Source: Levilactobacillus enshiensis
GTDB taxonomy: Bacteria; Bacillota; Bacilli; Lactobacillales; Lactobacillaceae
DNA length: 64,000 nt
Direction: 5' to 3'
Assembly: GCF_007115095.1 (NCBI RefSeq)
Contig: NZ_SULH01000001.1
Coordinates: 471,982-535,981, forward strand
Part shown: piece by piece, positions 1 through 10,746 of the stretch
Layout: every line of letters starts with the position of its first letter
Position numbering within the stretch: position 1 is the stretch's first letter
Translations under genes and position numbers: made by a program
Notes under the pieces: generated by a model
What the model was told of the DNA's origin: nothing
Seen by the model: the letters and a program-made list of their open reading frames with translations, nothing else
The model's database searches: none

Positions 1-288
<288 letters not shown>

Positions 289-366
289 ACCGAGACTCAA
301 TAATAGGGTCGGGTGCACGGTTGCCGTCAACCGACCTGTAACAGCATTTCAAGGAGGATATTAACA

Positions 367-837
367 ATGCCTAGAAAAGGAAACGTACAAAAGCGTGAAG
401 TCCTTCCTGATCCAATTTACAATTCAAAGTTGGTCACTCGTCTGATCAACCACACGATGATGGATGGGAAACGTGGAACTTCAACTAAGATCATTTATGG
501 TGCCTTCGACATCATTAAGAACGAAACTGGTAACGATCCAGTGGAAGTCTTCGAAGAAGCAATGAAGAATGTTATGCCAGTCTTGGAAGTTAAGGCTCGG
601 CGTGTTGGTGGGTCAAACTACCAAGTTCCTATCGAAGTTCGGCCAGACCGTCGGACCACTTTAGGTCTTCGTTGGATGGTACAGTACTCTCGTTTACGTG
701 GTGAACACACGATGGTTGAACGACTTGCTCGTGAAATCATGGACGCCGCTAACAACACCGGTGCTGCAGTTAAGAAGCGTGAAGATACGCACCGGATGGC
801 AGATGCCAACCGTGCCTTCGCTCACTACCGCTGGTAA
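367..837 (+). CDS. rpsG: 30S ribosomal protein S7
   Basis: S7 nucleates assembly of the 30S head and contacts E-site tRNA. The 156-residue product is the normal family length and starts MPRKGNV. The frame is open further upstream, to a methionine codon at 313, but the strong Shine-Dalgarno AAGGAGG at 351-357 sits nine bases before the ATG at 367 and fixes that start. Basic segments and the C-terminal [14 protein letters not shown] are typical of bacilli. It belongs to the str operon with rpsL upstream and fusA downstream. Confidence 0.97.
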   Translation: MPRKGNVQKREVLPDPIYNSKLVTRLINHTMMDGKRGTSTKIIYGAFDIIKNETGNDPVEVFEEAMKNVMPVLEVKARRVGGSNYQVPIEVRPDRRTTLGLRWMVQYSRLRGEHTMVERLAREIMDAANNTGAAVKKREDTHRMADANRAFAHYRW

Positions 838-868
838 GAGCAGCTATCGCACTGCTTTGCTAGTAGTG

Positions 869-877
869 TGATAAAAT
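869..877 (+). promoter_or_regulatory. Possible extended -10 promoter for fusA
   Basis: TG-A-TAAAAT is an extended -10 element. A TTGCTA at 857-862 is too close to be its -35 partner. It lies in the 189-base gap between rpsG and fusA and could give fusA extra transcription. Weak by itself. Confidence 0.3.
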
Positions 878-942
878 GTTAGAGCAGCGTGTCCTCGTGA
901 CCGCTCGCCTCTAACTTAAGGGAGCAATCCTTTAATCCAGAG

Positions 943-983
943 GTGGCTACTAAAATCAATTGCGATGTTAGTAGTCACTTTTT
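943..983 (+). terminator. Terminator-like hairpin (possible attenuator) before fusA
   Basis: GTGGCTACTA (943-952) pairs with TAGTAGTCAC (969-978) with one G-U, leaving a 16-base loop, and is followed at once by TTTTT (979-983). It lies 44 bases before the fusA start, so it could attenuate transcription entering fusA from rpsG or from the promoter candidate just upstream. Confidence 0.5.
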
Positions 984-1026
984 GGCACAATCTACGATCA
1001 ATTTTGAGAGGAGTTACACATTAATC

Positions 1027-3126
1027 ATGGCTAATACTCGTGAATTTCCGCTTGATAAAACTCGTAACATCGGTATCATGGCCCATATTGATGCCGGGAA
1101 GACGACGACTACTGAGCGTATCCTGTATTATACTGGTAAAATCCATAAGATTGGTGAAACCCATGATGGGGCTTCACAAATGGACTGGATGGAACAAGAA
1201 CAAGAACGGGGTATTACGATCACTTCTGCCGCTACGACGGCCGAATGGAAGAAGCACCGGATCAACATCATCGATACTCCAGGACACGTGGACTTCACTG
1301 TTGAAGTTGAACGTTCTTTGCGGGTTCTTGATGGTGCCGTTGCCGTCTTAGACGGTCAAGCCGGTGTTGAACCTCAAACCGAAACTGTTTGGCGTCAAGC
1401 CTCAGATTTCGATGTTCCCCGTATCGTGTTCGTGAACAAGATGGATAAGCTGGGTGCCGATTTCGACTTCTCAGTTAACTCCATTCACGAACGTTTACAA
1501 GCCAACGCGGTTGCTTTACAAATGGCAATCGGTGCCGAAGATGATTTCACCGGTGTTGTTGACTTGATCGAAATGAAAGCCTACGTTTACGACAAGGATG
1601 AATTGGGTTCCTCATGGGACACTGTTGAAATTCCTGCCGACATGGCTGAAGAAGCTAAGAAGCGTCATGAAGGCATCATCGAAAGCGTCGCTGACGTTGA
1701 TGATGAAATCATGGAAAAGTACCTTGAAGGTGAAGAAATCACCAAGGCAGAACTTAAGGCCGCTATTCGGCGTGCTACGTTGAAGCTGGAAATGTTCCCA
1801 GTCTTCGCCGGTTCTGCTTTCAAGGATAAGGGTGTTCAAATGTTGATGGACGCCGTTGTGGACTACTTACCATCCCCATTGGATGTTAAGCCTTACAACG
1901 CCACTGTTCCTGACACTGACGAAGCCGTTGAATTACGTGCCGATGACGATGCGCCATTTGCTGCCTTAGCATTTAAGGTTGCTACTGACCCATTCGTTGG
2001 TCGTTTGACTTACATCCGGGTTTACTCCGGTACTCTGGAAGCTGGTTCTTACGTGCTTAACTCCACGAAGGGCAAGCGTGAACGTGTTGGTCGTTTGCTG
2101 CAAATGCATTCAAATCACCGTCAAGAAATTCCAGAAGTCTTCTCCGGTGATATCGCTGGGGCCATTGGTTTGAAGAACACCACTACTGGTGACTCTTTGA
2201 CTGACCCAGATCACCCATTACATTTGGAATCTATGAACTTCCCAGATCCAGTTATCCAGGTTGCCGTAGAACCAAAGACGAAGGCTGACCAAGATAAGAT
2301 GAACACGGCCCTTCAAAAACTTTCTGAAGAAGACCCTACTTTCAAGGCTGAAACTAACCCTGAAACTGGTGAAACTCTGATTGCTGGGATGGGTGAACTT
2401 CACTTGGATATCATCATCGACCGGATGAAGCGTGAATTCAAGGTTGAAGCTAACATTGGTGCCCCTCAAGTTGCCTACCGTGAAGCATTCACGAAGTCAA
2501 CTAAGGTCCAAGGTAAGTTCGTTCGTCAATCTGGTGGTAAAGGTCAATATGGTGATGTTTGGATTGAATTCACCCCTAACGAACGTGGTAAGGGTTACGA
2601 ATTCGAAGACGCCATCGTTGGTGGGGTTGTTCCTCGTGAATTTATCCCTTCAGTTGACCAAGGTCTGCAAGAAGCAATGGCAAACGGTGTCTTAGCCGGT
2701 TACCCATTGGTTGATGTTAAGGCCAAGTTATACGATGGTAGTTACCATGAAGTCGATTCTAGTGAAGCAGCCTTCAAGGTTGCCGCTTCCTTGGCTTTAC
2801 GGAACGCCGTTAAGACTGCTGGCCCTGTAATTCTTGAACCAATCATGAAGGTTGATATCTTGGTTCCTGAAGAATACATGGGTGATATCATGGGCCAAGT
2901 TACCGCACGTCGTGGTAAGGTTGATGGTATGGAAGCACGTGGTAACGCACAAATGATTCACTCCTTCGTTCCGTTATCCGAAATGTTCGGTTACGCAACG
3001 ACGTTACGTTCTGCATCTCAAGGTCGTGGTACCTTTACCATGACGTTTGATCACTACGAACCAACGCCAAAGAGTGTTCAAGCTGATATTATCAAGAAGA
3101 ACGGCGGCACTCCAGTCGAAGACTAG
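1027..3126 (+). CDS. fusA: Elongation factor G
   Basis: GTPase that drives translocation of tRNA and mRNA on the ribosome. The 699-residue protein has the G1 motif AHIDAGKTT at residues 19-27, the switch [10 protein letters not shown], and the G4 motif NKMDK, followed by EF-G domains II to V with the conserved GMGELHLDI and [17 protein letters not shown] segments. The frame is open 28 codons upstream, but AGAGGAG at 1007-1013 points to the ATG at 1027, which gives the standard N-terminus MANTREFPL. Transcription ends at a strong terminator directly downstream. Confidence 0.97.
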   Translation: MANTREFPLDKTRNIGIMAHIDAGKTTTTERILYYTGKIHKIGETHDGASQMDWMEQEQERGITITSAATTAEWKKHRINIIDTPGHVDFTVEVERSLRVLDGAVAVLDGQAGVEPQTETVWRQASDFDVPRIVFVNKMDKLGADFDFSVNSIHERLQANAVALQMAIGAEDDFTGVVDLIEMKAYVYDKDELGSSWDTVEIPADMAEEAKKRHEGIIESVADVDDEIMEKYLEGEEITKAELKAAIRRATLKLEMFPVFAGSAFKDKGVQMLMDAVVDYLPSPLDVKPYNATVPDTDEAVELRADDDAPFAALAFKVATDPFVGRLTYIRVYSGTLEAGSYVLNSTKGKRERVGRLLQMHSNHRQEIPEVFSGDIAGAIGLKNTTTGDSLTDPDHPLHLESMNFPDPVIQVAVEPKTKADQDKMNTALQKLSEEDPTFKAETNPETGETLIAGMGELHLDIIIDRMKREFKVEANIGAPQVAYREAFTKSTKVQGKFVRQSGGKGQYGDVWIEFTPNERGKGYEFEDAIVGGVVPREFIPSVDQGLQEAMANGVLAGYPLVDVKAKLYDGSYHEVDSSEAAFKVAASLALRNAVKTAGPVILEPIMKVDILVPEEYMGDIMGQVTARRGKVDGMEARGNAQMIHSFVPLSEMFGYATTLRSASQGRGTFTMTFDHYEPTPKSVQADIIKKNGGTPVED

Positions 3127-3148
3127 TCTGCTTACTGTTTAAAATGAA

Positions 3149-3181
3149 ACGTCCTGCCAGTAGAGGTAGGGCGTTTTTTTT
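3149..3181 (+). terminator. Rho-independent terminator after fusA
   Basis: ACGTCCTGCC (3149-3158) pairs with GGTAGGGCGT (3165-3174) with two G-U pairs and a six-base loop, followed by seven T. It closes the str operon. Confidence 0.85.
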
Positions 3182-3486
3182 GGACTAAAATCAGTTTGAG
3201 TATGAGTTTGCAGAGTTAGTGGGAAATGATGCGGATGTCACTATCCCTTATATATAGAAGAAAGCGAAGCTCAAGGTAGTGGTTTAGAATGGAGAAACCC
3301 CTTGCGGCTGTTGCGATTGACTACATTATGTCTAGCGACAATTCTGTGATGGCGTTCAGAAGCGTGCAGATGGCAGACCAATTTCGGCTAACGCCTGTCG
3401 TAACCAGCGGGAAGCCTGAACCTCTTAGTTTTAGCAGTCGCGGTTACGGATAAGTGCAGGTGACTGCTGATCGACTATTTTTGAAG
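3182..3486 (+). other. Non-coding gap between fusA and the MATE gene
   Basis: About 300 bases with no convincing ORF, RNA gene or repeat. A GCTAACGCCT at 3387-3396 also occurs at 19389 inside another non-coding gap; the shared ten bases alone are not evidence of common origin. Confidence 0.5.
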
Positions 3487-3516
3487 TTAACAGAGCGTGG
3501 TGCTTTGCGTTATAAT
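3487..3516 (+). promoter_or_regulatory. Promoter of the MATE exporter gene
   Basis: TTAACA (3487-3492), an 18-base spacer and a perfect TATAAT (3511-3516), placed 38 bases before the start codon. Confidence 0.6.
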
Positions 3517-3554
3517 AAATGCTGTGCGTTCGTATTGGAATTGGAGAGTGAGTT

Positions 3555-4883
3555 ATGGAAGAACTGTTTGAACGGTCCTCGATTCCACGGGCCTATTTTA
3601 AGCTGGCTTTACCGGTTGTTCTGAGCATGGTGGCCAGCATGATTTACAATTTAGCCGATACCTTTTTCGTTTCTCAAACGCAGAATACGAACTTGGTGGC
3701 GGGGGTAGCGTTATGTACCCCGTTATTCTCGTTGCTGATTGCGATTGGTGACATCTTTGGTCTGGGTGGTAGTTCCCTGATTTCTCGGTTACTAGGGGAG
3801 AAGGCCTACCACACCGGGAGTCGGGTCAGTAGTTTTTGCCTGTACGGGTCGGTTGTTTTTGGATTGCTAACGACAGCCCTCTTGCTGGTTTTTGATCGGC
3901 CGATTTTACATATGCTAGGGGCAACACCAGCGACTTATCCGTATGCCTCACAGTTTTACCGTATTATGGCAGCAGGGGCGATGCCGATTATTGTGTCGAT
4001 TGTGCCCGGAAACTTGATTCGAACTGAGGGATTTGCTACGCAGTCGATGATTGGGACCATGGTCGGGACGGTCATCACGATTATCTTGGACCCGATTCTG
4101 ATCTTTCCACTGGGTTTAGGTGCAGCGGGGGCCGCATTGGCAACCGTTATTGGTTACACGATTTCGGCAGGGGCCTTGGTTTATCTGACCAAACGTTACT
4201 GTCAGGTCATCTCCGTTGATCCTAAGATCAGTCGAATCAGTTGGTCATTAGTCGGATCAGTTCTATTCATTGGGATACCAGGCTCGATTACCAACTTGAT
4301 GCAGGCATTTGGGACGACTATCTTGAATCGTTACTTGGTGGACTATGGCCCAACTCGGGTGGCGGCGATGGGAATCGTCTTGAAGGTCTACATGATCATC
4401 ATGTTAGTCATGGTCGGTTTTGCATTTGGGGCGCAACCGTTGATTGGTTATACCTTTGGTGCGAAGAATATGACACGCTTTAAGAAGATCTTGCACTTCG
4501 ATCTGTTGGTCGAGGTAGTCTATGCACTGGTATTTGCCGTAATCTTGATGATTCTGGCACCGCAGATCATTGCGCTGTTCCTACACAATGCGGCGGTGAT
4601 TACGGCTGGGACGTATATGTTGCGCGTCTTTTTACTGACAACGCCGTTTGTCGGGGCTGTGCTGGTCTACACGACCGTCTTTCAGAGTACGGGTAAAGCC
4701 AGTGGTGCACTGATTATGTCGCTCTCACGCCAGGGTATTGTCTTCTACGTGATGATTGTGACAGGGGCAGCCCTGTTTGGTTACCATGGGGTTATCTGGG
4801 CACAGCCGGCTGCTGACGTGGTCACCTGCTTGATTGGTTGGTTACTATCGAAAGTGCTATTTAATAGGAAAAGACGCGTTTGA
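3555..4883 (+). CDS. MATE-family multidrug/polyspecific exporter
   Basis: Integral membrane antiporter of the MATE family, expected to export cationic drugs or metabolites in exchange for Na+ or H+. The 442 residues form about twelve hydrophobic segments in two related halves. The N-terminus PRAYFKLALPVVLSMVAS, followed by YNLADTFFVSQ, and the segment FGLGGSSLISRLLGE, are typical of the MepA/NorM-like branch. ATG at 3555 follows GGAGAG at 3543-3548. It has its own promoter and stands alone between the str and S10 blocks; substrate cannot be predicted. Confidence 0.85.
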   Translation: MEELFERSSIPRAYFKLALPVVLSMVASMIYNLADTFFVSQTQNTNLVAGVALCTPLFSLLIAIGDIFGLGGSSLISRLLGEKAYHTGSRVSSFCLYGSVVFGLLTTALLLVFDRPILHMLGATPATYPYASQFYRIMAAGAMPIIVSIVPGNLIRTEGFATQSMIGTMVGTVITIILDPILIFPLGLGAAGAALATVIGYTISAGALVYLTKRYCQVISVDPKISRISWSLVGSVLFIGIPGSITNLMQAFGTTILNRYLVDYGPTRVAAMGIVLKVYMIIMLVMVGFAFGAQPLIGYTFGAKNMTRFKKILHFDLLVEVVYALVFAVILMILAPQIIALFLHNAAVITAGTYMLRVFLLTTPFVGAVLVYTTVFQSTGKASGALIMSLSRQGIVFYVMIVTGAALFGYHGVIWAQPAADVVTCLIGWLLSKVLFNRKRRV

Positions 4884-4980
4884 CACCAGATTTTGAAATG
4901 TGACGTCAACTTTTCAAGTTGATTTCGGTCAATTTGGATGGTGACTTAACAAAAAAATTCAAGGAATTCTGTTAAAACCC

Positions 4981-5009
4981 TTGTCAGTCGCCGTTTTATT
5001 TAGTATGAT
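4981..5009 (+). promoter_or_regulatory. Main promoter of the S10-spc-alpha ribosomal block
   Basis: TTGTCA (4981-4986), 17-base spacer, TATGAT (5004-5009). It lies about 170 bases before rpsJ, leaving a long structured leader. Confidence 0.75.
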
Positions 5010-5015
5010 AGTCAA

Positions 5016-5165
5016 GTGCTGAATTTCAGGGGGTAATTTGTGCCCCCCGGGTAAGGCTCAAAAGTTTAAGCGATGATGTGGGAGATTGCGACACACCCGG
5101 CCGCTTTGCCATGAGGGTGTGGCGGGAATTTCCACGGAGTTAGTCTTATTTTTAAAATAGACGAA
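5016..5165 (+). ncRNA. Structured 5' leader of the S10 operon
   Basis: Two clear hairpins: GGGGGTA/TGCCCCC at 5029-5047, and CACACCC (5092-5098) with GGGTGTG (5115-5121). The second stands next to the sequence GGGAGATTGCGACACACCC, which I recognise as a conserved leader in front of rpsJ in lactic acid bacteria and relatives. By analogy with other S10 operons, an operon-encoded protein such as L4 may repress through it; that role is inference. Confidence 0.55.
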
Positions 5166-5177
5166 GGAGGGAACACA

Positions 5178-5486
5178 ATGGCAAAACAAAAAATTCGGAT
5201 TCGGTTGAAGGCTTACGAACATCGTATCCTCGACCAATCAGCGGACAAGATCGTTGAAACAGCGAAGAGAACAGGTGCCGGCATCTCAGGTCCTATTCCA
5301 TTACCAACTGAACGGACGATCTACACCGTTTTACGTTCACCACATAAGTTTAAGGACTCACGTGAACAATTCGAAATGCGGACGCACAAGCGTTTGATTG
5401 ATATCGTTAACCCAACGCCAAAGACGGTCGACTCATTAATGAAGCTTGACCTGCCTAGCGGTGTTGATATCGAAATCAAGTTATAA
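5178..5486 (+). CDS. rpsJ: 30S ribosomal protein S10
   Basis: S10 of the 30S head, also the NusE partner in antitermination complexes. At 102 residues it is full length, with the typical [21 protein letters not shown] start and GPIPLPT loop. GAAGGAGG at 5163-5170 precedes the ATG. It is the first gene of the S10 operon and sits behind the leader at 5016-5165. Confidence 0.97.
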   Translation: MAKQKIRIRLKAYEHRILDQSADKIVETAKRTGAGISGPIPLPTERTIYTVLRSPHKFKDSREQFEMRTHKRLIDIVNPTPKTVDSLMKLDLPSGVDIEIKL

Positions 5487-5527
5487 TTTCCAAGAATACT
5501 AAATACAATATAATCGGAGGTGTACTC

Positions 5528-6178
5528 ATGACCACTAAAGGAATCTTAGGGAAAAAGGTCGGGATGACGCAAGTCTTCACTGATGCTGGCGAATTAATCC
5601 CCGTTACTGTTGTCGAAGCAACGCCAAACGTTGTGTTACAAGTTAAGACGATGGAAAACGACGGTTACGATGCCATTCAACTTGGTTACCAAGACAAGCG
5701 TGAAGTACTCAGCAACAAGCCCGAACAAGGTCATGTAGCAAAAGCAAACACGACTCCTAAGCGCTTCATTCGTGAATTCAGAGATGTTGAGCTGGGAGAT
5801 TACAAGGTAGCAGACGAAGTTAAAGTTGATACCTTCCAAGCAGGAGACATCGTTGATGTCACAGGTATCACTAAAGGTCATGGATACCAAGGTAACATTC
5901 ATAAAGATGGTCAAAGCCGTGGCCCTATGGCCCATGGTTCTCGTTACCACCGTCGTCCAGGTTCTCTGGGTGCCATCATTAACCGGGTATTCCCTGGCAT
6001 GAAGCTCCCAGGTCGGATGGGTAACAAGCAAGTTACTATCCAAAACCTCGTGATCGTTAAAGCTGACGTTGACAACAACGTTCTGTTGATTAAGGGTAAC
6101 GTCCCTGGTGCTAACAAGTCACTCGTTACTGTTAAGAGTGCTGTTCGTCCACCACGTCCCAAGCAATCAGACAAATAA
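5528..6178 (+). CDS. rplC: 50S ribosomal protein L3
   Basis: L3 is an early 50S assembly protein whose extension reaches the peptidyl transferase centre. The 216 residues include the N-terminal [13 protein letters not shown] and the loop [13 protein letters not shown] that carries the centre-proximal tip. CGGAGG at 5515-5520 precedes the ATG at 5528. It follows rpsJ by 41 bases in the S10 operon. Confidence 0.97.
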   Translation: MTTKGILGKKVGMTQVFTDAGELIPVTVVEATPNVVLQVKTMENDGYDAIQLGYQDKREVLSNKPEQGHVAKANTTPKRFIREFRDVELGDYKVADEVKVDTFQAGDIVDVTGITKGHGYQGNIHKDGQSRGPMAHGSRYHRRPGSLGAIINRVFPGMKLPGRMGNKQVTIQNLVIVKADVDNNVLLIKGNVPGANKSLVTVKSAVRPPRPKQSDK

Positions 6179-6199
6179 ATAGGAAGGGAGGATAATTAA

Positions 6200-6823
6200 A
6201 TGACAAGCGTAGCATTATACAAACAAGATGGTAGTCAAAACGGCAACGTTGATTTGAACGCTGATATCTTCGGCATCGAACCTAACGAAAACGTTATTTA
6301 CGACACGATCCTGATGCAACGAGCTTCACTTCGCCAAGGTACACACGCCGTTAAGAACCGGAGTGCTGTCCGTGGTGGTGGTAAGAAGCCATGGCGTCAA
6401 AAGGGTACTGGTCGGGCCCGTCAAGGTTCCATCCGTTCCCCACAATGGGTCGGTGGTGGTGTGGTCTTTGGACCTACCCCTCGTTCTTACAGTTACCACC
6501 TTCCTAAGAAGGTTGGCCGTTTAGCATTGAAGTCAGTTCTTTCTCAAAAGGTTCTTGACGAAAGCTTAGTCGTTCTTGACGGTTTAGCATTCGACGCACC
6601 TAAGACAAAAGAATTTGCTGCAGTGCTGGCTGGTTTGAATGTCACAACTAAGACGTTGGTTGTCCTTGAAGACGACAACGTAACTGCTGCCTTAGCAGCC
6701 CGTAACTTAGCTAATGTTAAGGTTATTCCAGCCAAGAGCTTGAATGTCCTTGATATCGCCGCTGCGGACAAGTTAGTGATTACCCAACCAGCTCTTTCTC
6801 AAGTAGAGGAGGTGCTCGCATAA
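6200..6823 (+). CDS. rplD: 50S ribosomal protein L4
   Basis: L4 lines the nascent peptide exit tunnel. The 207-residue protein contains the long extended loop with [19 protein letters not shown], whose tip forms part of the tunnel constriction where macrolide-resistance changes occur; the loop looks wild type. L4 is the usual autoregulator of S10 operons, so it is the likely ligand of the leader before rpsJ. Its TAA stop overlaps the ATG of rplW by one base, suggesting coupled translation. Confidence 0.97.
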   Translation: MTSVALYKQDGSQNGNVDLNADIFGIEPNENVIYDTILMQRASLRQGTHAVKNRSAVRGGGKKPWRQKGTGRARQGSIRSPQWVGGGVVFGPTPRSYSYHLPKKVGRLALKSVLSQKVLDESLVVLDGLAFDAPKTKEFAAVLAGLNVTTKTLVVLEDDNVTAALAARNLANVKVIPAKSLNVLDIAAADKLVITQPALSQVEEVLA

Positions 6824-7110
6824 TGGAATCACGTGACATTATTTTACGCCCAGTTGTTACCGAAGCTACGATGGCAACTATGGACGACAAGCGTTACACC
6901 TTTGACGTTGACGTACGAGCAACCAAGACACAAGTCAAGCATGCCATTGAAGACATCTTTGACGTTAAGGTTGTTAAGGTCAACATCATGAACTTAAAGG
7001 GTAAGAAGAAGCGTCAAGGACGTTACGAAGGCTACACTAAGAAGCGTCGTAAGGCCATTGTTAGCTTATCTGCCGACTCAAAAGAAATCAAGTTATTCAA
7101 CGAAGAATAA
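6823..7110 (+). CDS. rplW: 50S ribosomal protein L23
   Basis: L23 sits at the exit of the peptide tunnel and forms the docking site for trigger factor and the signal recognition particle. The 95-residue product has the [13 protein letters not shown] start and the basic loop [19 protein letters not shown]. It overlaps rplD by one base and is followed 26 bases later by rplB. Confidence 0.97.
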   Translation: MESRDIILRPVVTEATMATMDDKRYTFDVDVRATKTQVKHAIEDIFDVKVVKVNIMNLKGKKKRQGRYEGYTKKRRKAIVSLSADSKEIKLFNEE

Positions 7111-7136
7111 AATTTCAGATATAGGAGGGAAATAAC

Positions 7137-7985
7137 GTGGCGATTAAGAAATACAAACCAACAAGCAATGGTCGTCGTAATATGACGAGCTTGGTTTACA
7201 AAGACGTCATCACTAAGACGACTCCTGAAAAGTCATTGCTTGATTCACAAAGCCATACCGCCGGCCGTAACAACGCTGGTAAGATGACTGTCCGTCATCG
7301 TGGCGGTGGTAACAAGCGTCAATACCGGATCATCGACTTCAAGCGAATCAAGGACGAAGTTCCAGCTACTGTTAAGGCTATCGAATACGATCCTAACCGT
7401 ACTGCTAACATTGCCTTGCTCGTTTACGCTGATGGTGTTAAGTCATACATCATCGCACCTAAGGGCTTAAAGGTTGGCGCACAAGTTCAATCTGGTCCAG
7501 AAGCTGATATCAAGGTTGGTAACGCGTTACCATTGAAGAACATTCCTTTCGGGACTGTTATTCACAACATCGAATTGAAGCCAGGTAAGGGTGGCCAATT
7601 GGTCCGTTCTGCTGGGACTTCAGCTCAATTGTTAGGTAAGGCTAACGATGAAAAGTACGTGTTAGTTCGTTTATCTTCCGGTGAAGTTCGGATGATCTTG
7701 AACGTTAACCGTGCGACTATCGGTGCCGTTGGTAATGAAGAACACGAATTGGTTAACGTCGGTAAAGCCGGTCGTACCCGTTGGGGCGGTCAACGTCCAC
7801 ACGTTCGTGGTTCTGTAATGAACCCTAACGATCACCCACATGGTGGTGGTGAAGGTAAAGCACCTGTTGGTTTACCATCTCCTCTTTCTCCATGGGGTAA
7901 GAAGACCGTTGGTAAGAAGACGCGTTCGAAGAAGAACAAGAGCAACAAGTTCATCGTACGTCGTCGTAAAGGTTCCAAGATGTAA
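7137..7985 (+). CDS. rplB: 50S ribosomal protein L2
   Basis: L2 is required for subunit association and peptidyl transferase activity. The 282-residue protein starts with GTG after TAGGAGGGA (7122-7130), giving [15 protein letters not shown]. The C-terminal segment [17 protein letters not shown] carries the conserved histidine region near the catalytic centre. A short inverted repeat TCCGG-TTTA-CCGGA (7988-8001) follows the stop before rpsS. Confidence 0.97.
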   Translation: MAIKKYKPTSNGRRNMTSLVYKDVITKTTPEKSLLDSQSHTAGRNNAGKMTVRHRGGGNKRQYRIIDFKRIKDEVPATVKAIEYDPNRTANIALLVYADGVKSYIIAPKGLKVGAQVQSGPEADIKVGNALPLKNIPFGTVIHNIELKPGKGGQLVRSAGTSAQLLGKANDEKYVLVRLSSGEVRMILNVNRATIGAVGNEEHELVNVGKAGRTRWGGQRPHVRGSVMNPNDHPHGGGEGKAPVGLPSPLSPWGKKTVGKKTRSKKNKSNKFIVRRRKGSKM

Positions 7986-8063
7986 TAATCCGGTTTACCG
8001 GATGTCAAGAGACCTGGTGATCATCGTTTTAGACGATGCGCCACAAGTAGAGGAGGTTTCATA

Positions 8064-8339
8064 ATGGGTCGTAGTTTGAAAAAAGGACCTTTCGCCGATG
8101 CGCACTTACTGAAAAAGGTTAACGCGCAAAAGGATCAAGACAAGAAGGCTGTCATCAAGACCTGGTCCCGTCGGTCTACTATTTTCCCTAGCTTTGTTGG
8201 TTTAACTATCGCTGTTTATGATGGACGGAAGCACGTACCAGTTTACGTTCAAGAAGACATGGTAGGCCACAAGCTTGGCGAATTCGTACCAACCCGGACA
8301 TTCCGTGGTCATGGTGGCGACGACAAGAAAACTCGTTGA
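8064..8339 (+). CDS. rpsS: 30S ribosomal protein S19
   Basis: S19 forms a complex with S13 in the 30S head and contacts the 50S bridge. The 91-residue product reads [16 protein letters not shown] and ends in the basic [19 protein letters not shown] at 8050-8056 precedes the ATG. It lies 78 bases after rplB and 16 before rplV in the S10 operon. Confidence 0.97.
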   Translation: MGRSLKKGPFADAHLLKKVNAQKDQDKKAVIKTWSRRSTIFPSFVGLTIAVYDGRKHVPVYVQEDMVGHKLGEFVPTRTFRGHGGDDKKTR

Positions 8340-8355
8340 TAAGGAGGATTAACTA

Positions 8356-8712
8356 ATGGCTGAACAAGTTACATCAGCGCAAGCGACTGCTAAGACGGTT
8401 CGGATTGCTGCTCGCAAAGTCCGCCTTGTCATCGATCTTATCCGCGGCAAGAGCGTTGCTGAAGCAATCGCTATCTTAAAGTTCACACCACGTGGAGCAT
8501 CACCGGTTGTGGCAAAGGTATTGAACTCTGCAATTGCTAATGCAGAAAATAATTTTGACTTAGATCGTCAAGATCTAGTTGTTAGCGAAGCCTATGTGAA
8601 CGAAGGACCAACCCTTAAGCGGTTCCGTCCTCGTGCCAAAGGTTCTGCTTCACCAATCAACAAACGTACGAGTCACATTACGGTTGTTGTATCTGAAAAA
8701 GAGGAGGGATAA
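8356..8712 (+). CDS. rplV: 50S ribosomal protein L22
   Basis: L22 contributes, with L4, to the constriction of the exit tunnel and binds all domains of 23S rRNA. The 118-residue protein has the [15 protein letters not shown] helix and the beta-hairpin [21 protein letters not shown], in which macrolide-resistance insertions or deletions are known; none is apparent. AAGGAGG at 8341-8347 precedes the ATG. Only three bases separate it from rpsC. Confidence 0.97.
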   Translation: MAEQVTSAQATAKTVRIAARKVRLVIDLIRGKSVAEAIAILKFTPRGASPVVAKVLNSAIANAENNFDLDRQDLVVSEAYVNEGPTLKRFRPRAKGSASPINKRTSHITVVVSEKEEG

Positions 8713-8715
8713 CGC

Positions 8716-9375
8716 GTGGGTCAAAAAGTAAATCCAACTGGATTACGGGTCGGTATCATTCGCGACTGGGAAGCAAAGTGGTATGCTGAAAAGGATTTCG
8801 CTGCTTACCTGAAGGAAGACCTTCAAATCCGTAAATTTATCGAAAAGCGTCTTGTTGACGCATCTGTATCAACTGTTGAGATTGAACGGGCTGCAAACCG
8901 CGTCAACATCTCAATTCACACTGCCAAGCCAGGGATGGTAATTGGTAAGGGTGGTTCCGAAGTCGAAAATCTCCGTAAGGAATTAAACGACTTAACTGGC
9001 AAACGTGTCCACATCAACATCGTGGAAATCAAGAAGCCAGATTTGGATGCTAAGTTGGTCGGCGAAAACATTGCTCGTCAATTGGAAGGCCGTGTTGCTT
9101 TCCGTCGTGCAATGCGTGGAACGATGCAACGGACTATGCGTTCTGGCGCCAAGGGTGTTAAGACGCAAGTTGCTGGTCGTTTAAACGGTGCTGATATGTC
9201 CCGTGTCGAAAGCTATGCTGAAGGTACGGTTCCTCTGCACACGTTACGTGCTGACATCGACTATGCATGGGTTGAAGCTCACACAACTTACGGTTCTTTA
9301 GGTGTTAAGACCTGGATCTACCGTGGTGAAGTTCTTCCCGAAAAGAAACAAACTAACGGACAAGGAGGGAAATAA
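8716..9375 (+). CDS. rpsC: 30S ribosomal protein S3
   Basis: S3 sits at the mRNA entry of the 30S subunit and helps unwind mRNA. The 219 residues contain the type II KH domain with [16 protein letters not shown] (the GxxG loop) and the C-terminal S3 domain ending WIYRGEVLP. It starts with GTG three bases after the rplV stop; the Shine-Dalgarno GAGGAGG (8700-8706) lies inside the end of rplV. Confidence 0.97.
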   Translation: MGQKVNPTGLRVGIIRDWEAKWYAEKDFAAYLKEDLQIRKFIEKRLVDASVSTVEIERAANRVNISIHTAKPGMVIGKGGSEVENLRKELNDLTGKRVHINIVEIKKPDLDAKLVGENIARQLEGRVAFRRAMRGTMQRTMRSGAKGVKTQVAGRLNGADMSRVESYAEGTVPLHTLRADIDYAWVEAHTTYGSLGVKTWIYRGEVLPEKKQTNGQGGK

Positions 9376-9377
9376 GC

Positions 9378-9812
9378 ATGCTGGTACCTAAGCGAGTAAA
9401 GTTCCGTCGTGTCCACCGTGGTAAGCTTCGTGGCGAATCCAAGGGTGGCAAGAGCGTCGCTTTCGGTGACTACGGTTTGCAGGCGTTGGATTCCAAGTGG
9501 ATCACCAACCGTCAAATCGAAGCTGCCCGTGTGGCAATTACACGTTACATGAAGCGTGGTGGGAAAGTTTGGATCAAGATTTTCCCTCACAAATCCTACA
9601 CCAGTAAAGGTGTTGGGGTCCGGATGGGTAATGGTAAAGGTACGCCTGATGGCTGGGTAGCCCCAGTTAAGCGCGGTAAAGTGATGTTTGAAGTGGGTGG
9701 CGTTTCTGAAGAAACAGCCCGCGAAGCATTACGCCTAGCTGCCATGAAGCTTCCCGTTCGCACTAAGGTTTTAACCCGAGAGGAAGTAGGTGGCGAATCT
9801 AATGAAGACTAA
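9378..9812 (+). CDS. rplP: 50S ribosomal protein L16
   Basis: L16 positions the elbow of tRNA in the A and P sites. The 144-residue protein starts [19 protein letters not shown] and has [19 protein letters not shown] in the conserved middle. AAGGAGGG at 9362-9369 lies inside the end of rpsC, two bases before this gene. The 3' end overlaps the start of rpmC by 11 bases. Confidence 0.97.
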   Translation: MLVPKRVKFRRVHRGKLRGESKGGKSVAFGDYGLQALDSKWITNRQIEAARVAITRYMKRGGKVWIKIFPHKSYTSKGVGVRMGNGKGTPDGWVAPVKRGKVMFEVGGVSEETAREALRLAAMKLPVRTKVLTREEVGGESNED

Positions 9813-9996
9813 AGAAATCAACGAATTAACCACTGCTGAAATGCTCGATAAAGAAAAGAGCTACAAGGACGAGTTATTCAACTTGCGTTTCCAATTAGCT
9901 ACTGGTCAATTGGAAAACACCGCACGGTTGAAGCAGGTTCGTAAGAACATTGCGCGGATTAAAACCGCTCTTCGCCAACAAGAACTGAACAAGTAG
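9802..9996 (+). CDS. rpmC: 50S ribosomal protein L29
   Basis: L29 is a small two-helix protein at the tunnel exit near L23. I place the start at the ATG at 9802 (64 residues, [15 protein letters not shown]), with AGGTGG at 9788-9793 eight bases upstream; a GTG at 9790 in the same frame would add four residues but has a Shine-Dalgarno only three bases away. The product has the standard [24 protein letters not shown] helix. It overlaps the end of rplP, as is common in bacilli. Confidence 0.95.
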   Translation: MKTKEINELTTAEMLDKEKSYKDELFNLRFQLATGQLENTARLKQVRKNIARIKTALRQQELNK

Positions 9997-10024
9997 AATA
10001 CGATAAGAAGGAGGTCACTAATAC

Positions 10025-10291
10025 ATGAGTGATGCACGTAATAACCGCAAGGTTTACCGTGGTCGTGTCGTTTCCGACAAGATGGAAAAGACGATCACTG
10101 TCGTTGTAGAAACGACGAAGACTGATGCACGATATGGCAAGCGTGTCAAGTACTCCAAGAAGTACAAGGCACATGACGAAAACAACGAAGCCCACACTGG
10201 CGACATTGTTGAAATCATGGAAACTCGTCCTCTGTCTGCTACCAAGCGGTTCCGCTTAGTCGACATTGTTGAAAAAGCAGTAATCATTTAG
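10025..10291 (+). CDS. rpsQ: 30S ribosomal protein S17
   Basis: S17 is a primary 16S rRNA binder of the 30S body with an OB fold. The 88-residue product reads [19 protein letters not shown] and carries the family signature [26 protein letters not shown] at 10010-10014 precedes the ATG. It lies 28 bases after rpmC and ends the S10 operon, with rplN, usually the first spc-operon gene, 50 bases on and no terminator between. Confidence 0.97.
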   Translation: MSDARNNRKVYRGRVVSDKMEKTITVVVETTKTDARYGKRVKYSKKYKAHDENNEAHTGDIVEIMETRPLSATKRFRLVDIVEKAVII

Positions 10292-10341
10292 GTGTCGTTT
10301 TTATCGTATTCTGAACTAGAACTGAAGGGAGGACACTAGCT

Positions 10342-10710
10342 GTGATCCAACAAGAAAGCCGTTTAAAGGTTGCCGATAACTCCGGCGCCCGGGAAATTCT
10401 GACCATTAAGGTTCTGGGTGGCTCCAAGCGTCGCTACGCCGGAATTGGTGATGTCATTGTCGCTACTATCAAACAAGCAACACCAGGTGGCGTTGTCAAA
10501 AAGGGTGATGTTGTTAAGGCCGTTGTTGTTCGTACGAAGTCTCGTGTACGTCGTAACGATGGTTCATACATCAGCTTTGATGAAAATGCCGCAGTGCTGA
10601 TTAAAGACGACAAGAGCCCACAAGGGACTCGTATCTTCGGACCAGTTGCACGTGAATTACGTGACAACGACTTCATGAAGATTATCTCATTAGCACCCGA
10701 AGTACTGTAA
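10342..10710 (+). CDS. rplN: 50S ribosomal protein L14
   Basis: L14 forms intersubunit bridges with 16S rRNA and contacts L19. The 122 residues begin [19 protein letters not shown] and end [18 protein letters not shown], matching the family over its full length. Translation starts with GTG, preceded by GGGAGG (10327-10332). It is the first gene of the spc section; I see no separate promoter. Confidence 0.97.
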   Translation: MIQQESRLKVADNSGAREILTIKVLGGSKRRYAGIGDVIVATIKQATPGGVVKKGDVVKAVVVRTKSRVRRNDGSYISFDENAAVLIKDDKSPQGTRIFGPVARELRDNDFMKIISLAPEVL

Positions 10711-10746
10711 TTAAGAAACGTGTTAAACAAGGAGGTGCCCACAGGA

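Noticed and set aside
7840..8064. 74-codon frame between rplB and rpsS
   Set aside because: Mostly inside rplB in another frame; low-complexity basic product with no ribosome-binding site.
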